From JBIOYL01 sp044870185 (GTDB lineage Bacteria > Actinomycetota > CALGFH01), in contig JBIOYL010000193.1 of assembly GCA_044870185.1 (NCBI GenBank), positions 1 through 9,076 of the forward strand: 9,076 nucleotides of DNA, given 5' to 3'. This document shows, in pieces, positions 6,108-9,076 of this stretch. Made by a program: the position numbers and the translations under genes. The notes beneath the pieces were generated by a model. It ran no database searches. It saw nothing but the letters and a program-made list of their open reading frames with translations, and had not been told where the DNA came from. The number at the start of each line of letters is the position of its first letter. Positions within the stretch are counted from its first letter, which is position 1.

Positions 6108-7780
6108 TCAGGCTGCCGCCAGGCTGTGGGCGGTGCACAGGGCGTGGATGCGGGTGGGGCGTCGTTGGGTGGTGGGGTGGGGGTCGAACCAGGCGCCGAG
6201 GCGTAGGACGTTGAGGGCGATGCCGGTGAGAACGTTTTGCAGGTGGGTCTTGGGCATGCCGCGGTAGCGGGCGTGGCGCAGGTCGGGGCCGCGGACGGCT
6301 TGGGAGATGGTGCCCTCGACACCGGCACGCTGGTTGTAGGTGGTGCGCCATGCGGTGGTGGTTTGGGCTTGGCGGGCGCGGAGCTGCGCCTCCCACACGG
6401 GCCGGGGGTGGACGGCGAGCCTGCGGGGACGGCTGGGGTCGGCCAGGGTGCACTGCGGGCGCGGCGGGCAGGGGCGGCAGTCGCGGGCGGAGAAGCCGAA
6501 CACGACCAGGCCGCGGCCCTCGGGGCGGGCGGGGCGGCTGGTCGCGCCGGCGGGGCAGGTGGCCACCCCGGCATCCCAGTCGAGGGTGAACGCGCTTGGG
6601 GGGAAGGTGCCCTTGCGGGTGTTGCGGCCGGTGGTGATGGTCAGGGGGCTGATCATGATGATGCCCAGCTCCAGCGCGCGGGTGAGGTTGTCGGCGCTGG
6701 GGTAGCCGGCGTCCAGCAGGTGCTCGCCGGGGCCAGGCCACGCTCGACCAGCTTGTGCTGGATCGGGGTGGTGGCGGTCACATCGGGATCGGTGGCGGCG
6801 GTGGTATGCACGTCGGTGATCAGCCAGGGCAGGTCGGCGTCGCAGGACTCGCTCAGGTGGGCCTTGGAGCCCACCCACTGGGTGTCCCGCTTGGTGCTGT
6901 AGCGGGCGTCGGGGTCGTAGGGGGACTCGATGCGCTCGTGGGCGGGGGGCAACTCGGTCGTGTCCTTCCAGCGCAGGCGTCCGCTGCTGGTCTGGTCGTA
7001 GTGGTGGGCCCACATCGTGCGCAGGACCTTCACCTGCGGCAGGTCGTGCATCCAGCCGGCCACCGGGTCGGTGTCGATCTTGTCCAGCAGCGCACGGCCG
7101 TCCGCGCCGATCTGCTCGGCCAGTGCCACCACGGAGGCGTTGGTGCGTTTGAGCAGCCGGGAGGCCTCCACCTTGCGCCCGTAGCGCTCATCCCAGCCCG
7201 GTGCGAGCAGCGGCACCAGCCAGGTCGGAGCGGTCCGGGCGATCTCCTCCAACGCGGCTCGCAGGCTCTCCCCGACCTGCTCGATCCGGTCCGGGCCGGC
7301 GCACACAGGCGAGCACGTGGGTGGCATCGGTGCGCTGCCGCCCACCCGCGCGGACCAGCCCAGCCGCCTGCAGCCGTGCCAGCAGCACGCTCAACAGCCG
7401 ATCCGCCCGACCGCCTACGGCCAGCCGATCCCGGAACTCGCTTGAGCACCGAGGCGTCGAACCCCACGTCGTCCAGCGCCAGCCCCAGCAGGTACTTCCA
7501 CGAGATCCGGTCCGCGGCCGCTTGCGCCGCCTCCCGGTCCGACAGGTTGTGCATGAACTGCAGGATCGTCACCATCAGCAGCAGCGCTGGCGAGAGCCCG
7601 GGCTGGCCCAGCGGCGAGTACATCCCCTCGAGCTCGCCGGACAGGAAGTCCTCGTCCCGGAACAGCACTCCCAGCGCGTCCCGCACCCCGCATCTCATCA
7701 GTCCCCCGCGGATGCACCTTCCACGCCAACTCCGCCATGGCCGCCGGAACCTCCGGCGCACCCCCAGGACGCAGCACCAC
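6108..7780 (-). pseudogene. IS1182-family DDE transposase, broken by four frameshifts
   Basis: The product is recoverable only by joining frames. It starts at GTG 7778-7780 (GAGGGG upstream) with MVLRPGGAPEVPAAMAELAW, and shifts at the C run 7686-7689 into VRDALGVLFRDEDF and the DUF772-like WKYLLGLALDDVGFDASVL. It shifts again at 7442-7443 into EFRDRLAVGGRADRLLSVLL and RQRTDATHVLACVR, at about 7291-7299 into DRIEQVGESLRAALEEIA, and at about 6726-6728 into GEHLLDAGYPSADNLTRALE, continuing to TGA 6108-6110. Three events add a base and one removes one; corrected, the gene is 1671 nt (556 residues), normal for the family. The likely DDE residues are Asp at 7326-7328 (RTDATHV), Asp at 6711-6713 (LLDAGYP) and Glu at 6315-6317 (GVEGTIS). 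As sequenced it is inactive, although the ends could be moved in trans. Confidence 0.87.
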
Positions 7781-7842
7781 CCGTCACCCCTCACATCTCA
7801 ACCATCACCATCCATACCGGACAGCCCCAACCCTCCCACAAA

Positions 7843-7870
7843 ACACCCCCTGACTTCGCCAGCAGAGTCC
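7843..7870 (-). repeat. right terminal inverted repeat of the IS
   Basis: Reverse complement of the left end, 26 of 28 positions matching, outer 19 identical. The transposase GTG start lies 62 bases inside this end, so its promoter should be within or near this repeat. Confidence 0.85.
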
Positions 7871-7875
7871 GAGGG
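7871..7875. repeat. right target-site duplication of the IS (GAGGG)
   Basis: Identical to 6068-6072 and immediately adjacent to the right inverted repeat. Confidence 0.7.
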
Positions 7876-8165
7876 GTCACAAATCCGGGCAACGGAAGAA
7901 CTGGTGACGATTGACCCGGTCGGGAACGCAGCTTGACTCCCGCTCCTCCTGGCTCCGGCAGGCGTGGCAGCTGCTGTGACGTCTTCTGTGTCAGGAAAAC
8001 CAGGCCGCAGGGAGCTGCTGGTACCAAGCATTTGTCGAGGTAAATGGCAGGCCTTGGTATCCGGGATGGACCCGCTCGTGCCCACGATTGTCCGCTGGAC
8101 CATGCCCCAGCTGTGCCCCAGTCGGTAGCCGGCCAGCATGGCGAGCCGGGGGTGGCGGTGGTCCG
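7876..8165. other. intergenic region right of the IS, no convincing gene
   Basis: About 290 bases with no recognisable protein. It contains the bulged hairpin at 8022-8059. A minus-strand open frame from a GTG at 8205 crosses this region, but overlaps the small membrane-protein gene in another frame and has no recognised motif. Confidence 0.45.
8022..8059. other. bulged stem-loop, 12 bp in two helices
   Basis: TACCAAG (8022-8028) pairs with CTTGGTA (8053-8059) and the directly adjoining CATTT (8029-8033) pairs with AAATG (8042-8046). The left strand is continuous, the right strand has a 6-nt bulge GCAGGC (8047-8052), and the loop is 8 nt. It is AT-richer than its surroundings. It lies about 107 nt beyond the stop of the small membrane-protein gene, so a terminator or processing site is possible; no known RNA family is recognised. 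Confidence 0.35.
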
Positions 8166-8333
8166 CTACCCGCCGCCGCCTGCGCCCGGTCCGCCCGTGA
8201 ACCACACGTCGTCGGCCCCATCAGGCCGGCGGGCGAAGTCCTCCGGCTCGCCGTCACGCCTGAGCCGCGCGTTGACCACCAGCAGGACCACGACGATCCC
8301 AACGACGATGGCAGCGATGATGATGAGGTTCAT
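8166..8333 (-). CDS. small single-span membrane protein (55 residues)
   Basis: The ATG at 8331-8333 opens a 55-residue frame ending with TAG at 8166-8168. The N-terminus MNLIIIAAIVVGIVVVLLVV is one uninterrupted transmembrane segment (residues 3-20). It is followed by a basic stop-transfer NARLRR, an acidic stretch GEPEDFARRPDGADD, and a Gly/Pro-rich tail GGPGAGGGG. By the positive-inside rule the tail should be cytoplasmic and the N-terminus outside. A modest AAGGG site lies eight bases upstream. Its ATG overlaps, as ATGA, the TGA (8330-8332) of an upstream minus-strand frame, an arrangement often seen in translational coupling, but that frame is doubtful. It has the strong hydrophobic-then-charged design of genuine small membrane proteins. 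No family or function is recognised. Confidence 0.65.
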   Translation of the reverse strand: MNLIIIAAIVVGIVVVLLVVNARLRRDGEPEDFARRPDGADDVWFTGGPGAGGGG

Positions 8334-8450
8334 CGGACCACCCTTTCATGGCGCCGACGGTGGCGCGACGGGCCGGTGTGCACCCTCCAGGCCCGCCCAC
8401 CCGGTTGGTCCCAGAGCGTCATCGGCGGGATCTGCTCGTCAGGAGCGTGC

Positions 8451-8470
8451 TGTGCAGCAGCTGCTGCGCA
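8451..8470. repeat. near-perfect 20-bp palindrome
   Basis: The 14-bp core GCAGCAGCTGCTGC (8454-8467) is perfectly symmetric. The symmetry continues to 8451-8470 with one non-matching pair (8453/8468). It could be an operator or a cruciform-forming repeat; its role is unknown. Confidence 0.35.
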
Positions 8471-8585
8471 CACGACGATAGGATGATGGCGTGGCTCGGC
8501 CAGCGCTGTGCCAGAGGTCACAGCCGGCAAGTGACGTCCAGCACCGCGTCTCACCGCCGGGCTTGACCGCTTGCATGCCATACAG

Positions 8586-8599
8586 GGAACGAGCGTTCG
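8586..8599. promoter_or_regulatory. SOS-box-like palindrome (LexA/DinR type)
   Basis: GGAACGAGCGTTCG fits the Gram-positive DinR/LexA pattern CGAACRNRYGTTYG at 13 of 14 positions (first base G instead of C) and keeps the key GAAC-N4-GTTC core. The nearest called genes start 253 nt away on the minus strand (small membrane protein) and 325 nt away on the plus strand (HAD hydrolase), farther than usual for an SOS operator, so function is uncertain. Confidence 0.3.
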
Positions 8600-8923
8600 A
8601 GCGGTGCTGGTCACCTCGGCTGCGCTGGCCATCCTCCAGGCATCCTCCAAGCGCGCCAGCTTGCAGTCTCGGCCATCCCGGCCGGCCAGGATGCTCGGCC
8701 AGCAGCACAGGTCTGTCGCCTGCCGGATGACCGCCGTCGACCGCCAGCAACCGTCAAGCGCCGCCGCCAGGCACGTCAACGGCACGGCCGGTGCGGACGA
8801 CGCTTCGGACCTGATGGCGACCTCGCCAGCCCGCATGGACGGCAGGGTCTGTCCCCCGTGTCCACCTGTTCGTTGGCGAGGCCCGGTAGCGGCCTGCGGC
8901 AGCGTGGCTACCATGGCCCGGCG

Positions 8924-9076
8924 ATGCCGAACCCTCGGGGCACCCAGCCCACCATCACCGCGCAGGGGCTGCTGCTGGACCTTGACGGCGTGCTGGTCGA
9001 CAGCACCGCCGCGGTGGAACGACACTGGCGCATCTTTGCCGGCTGGTACGGCCTGGACCCCGCCAGGCTGCTCCGT
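8924..9076 (+). CDS. HAD-superfamily hydrolase, N-terminal part (cut by window end)
   Basis: The frame from the ATG at 8924 reads a short leader and then LLLDLDGVLVDSTAAVERHW. This contains HAD motif I (DxDGVLVDS) with nucleophile Asp19 and general acid/base Asp21, followed by the start of a helical cap (FAGWYGLDPARLL). The DGVLVDS variant and early cap point to the beta-phosphoglucomutase/sugar-phosphatase branch (subfamily I cap), which usually acts on small phosphorylated sugars. This is a family-level inference because motifs II-IV lie beyond the window. The start is not firmly fixed: no clear Shine-Dalgarno precedes 8924, the frame stays open further upstream, and the ATG at 8913 is in another frame. 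Only 51 codons are seen. Confidence 0.82.
   Translation, partial: MPNPRGTQPTITAQGLLLDLDGVLVDSTAAVERHWRIFAGWYGLDPARLLR

Larger units (their letters stand above)
6073..7870 (-). mobile_element. complete IS1182-like insertion sequence (1798 bp)
   Basis: Both ends are visible. GGACTCTGCTGGCGAAGTC at 6073-6091 has its exact reverse complement at 7852-7870, and the match extends to 28 bp with two mismatches (6073-6100 against 7843-7870). A 5-bp direct repeat GAGGG flanks both sides. One transposase gene fills the interior on the minus strand. Its sequence pattern and the element length fit the IS1182 family. The intact ends and duplication suggest a fairly recent insertion, in contrast to the four indels in the transposase gene. 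Confidence 0.88.
8334..8923. other. about 590 bases without a convincing gene
   Basis: Open frames on both strands are present, as expected from the high GC content, but none shows a domain, plausible start with a ribosome site, or membrane pattern. Visible structures are a short hairpin GCGCC-GACGGT-GGCGC (8351-8366), a near-palindrome around GCAGCAGCTGCTGC (8454-8467) and an SOS-box-like palindrome at 8586-8599. A minus-strand frame 8330-8581 (83 codons) overlaps the small membrane-protein start by ATGA and is the only candidate I would keep in mind. Confidence 0.45.

Noticed and set aside
5765..6120. A complete tmRNA (ssrA) gene on the minus strand
   Set aside because: The 3' end fits and a TTCGAC occurs near 6000, but there is no matching 5' acceptor strand at the required distance and no tag-peptide frame resembling known ones. 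The flank right of the IS does not supply the missing 5' end.
5605..6267. A 220-codon plus-strand open frame across the tRNA-like end and the IS boundary
   Set aside because: It crosses the IS end and a non-coding tRNA-type sequence, and has no motif or ribosome site.
6108..7780. Programmed ribosomal frameshifting producing the transposase
   Set aside because: Four separate shifts would be needed, in both directions and without slippery heptamers; mutation or sequencing error is simpler.
6755..7936. A 393-codon plus-strand open frame
   Set aside because: It is the antisense shadow of the transposase gene and runs out of the IS; composition is repetitive Gly/Val/His then Pro/Ser.
8330..9025. 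A 231-codon minus-strand open frame covering 8330-9025
   Set aside because: Its upstream part is antisense to the clear HAD start and no domain is visible; only the 3' part (8330-8581) is kept as a weak candidate because of the ATGA overlap.
1..9076. CRISPR array, rRNA, toxin-antitoxin or phage structural genes
   Set aside because: No regularly spaced repeats, rRNA motifs or recognisable proteins of these kinds were found on either strand.

Overview
The window is very GC-rich, with strong G/C preference at third codon positions, Shine-Dalgarno sites and some GTG starts. Its gene families (MalT-type LuxR end, AraC regulator, IS1182-like element, amicyanin-like secreted copper protein) suggest a high-GC actinobacterium. 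The species cannot be named from the sequence.

Layout. Positions 1-603 hold two damaged gene ends facing each other: the C-terminus of a LuxR-type regulator on + (one-base frameshift, stop at 319) and the C-terminus of an ABC-2 type permease on - (stop at 377-379, also frameshifted). Positions 604-5419 are intact. They hold an AraC-family regulator (+, 604-1572), which converges with an 11-nt gap on an FAD-dependent GMC oxidoreductase (-, 1584-3206). Upstream of that on the same strand are a CzcO/FMO-like flavoprotein (-, 3434-4633) and a secreted cupredoxin (-, 4862-5419). The GMC upstream region carries a 9-bp direct repeat at 21-bp spacing overlapping a 12-bp palindrome, a plausible operator for the neighbouring AraC protein.

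Positions 5420-6072 hold no intact gene. They contain a tRNA/tmRNA-type 3' end on - followed one base later by a perfect 12-bp hairpin, plus a short tandem motif; together these look like an RNA-gene end or an integration scar. Positions 6073-7870 are one complete IS1182-like insertion sequence (28-bp inverted repeats with 26 matches, 5-bp target duplication GAGGG). Its transposase is broken by four single-base indels. After it come a bulged hairpin (8022-8059), a 55-residue single-span membrane protein (-, 8166-8333), about 590 bases with no convincing gene but a near-consensus SOS-box-like palindrome, and the start of a HAD-family hydrolase (+, from 8924) that runs off the window.

How the genes may work together. 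A monooxygenase-like flavoprotein and an alcohol-oxidising GMC flavoenzyme beside an AraC regulator fit a small regulated oxidation module for an unknown organic substrate; the cupredoxin could be an independent periplasmic or cell-surface electron carrier. This is inference from adjacency. The flanks are a graveyard of partial genes and a mobile element. Six one-base indels fall in the LuxR end, permease end and transposase, and none is visible in the four long intact genes, so real decay and residual assembly error should both be considered.
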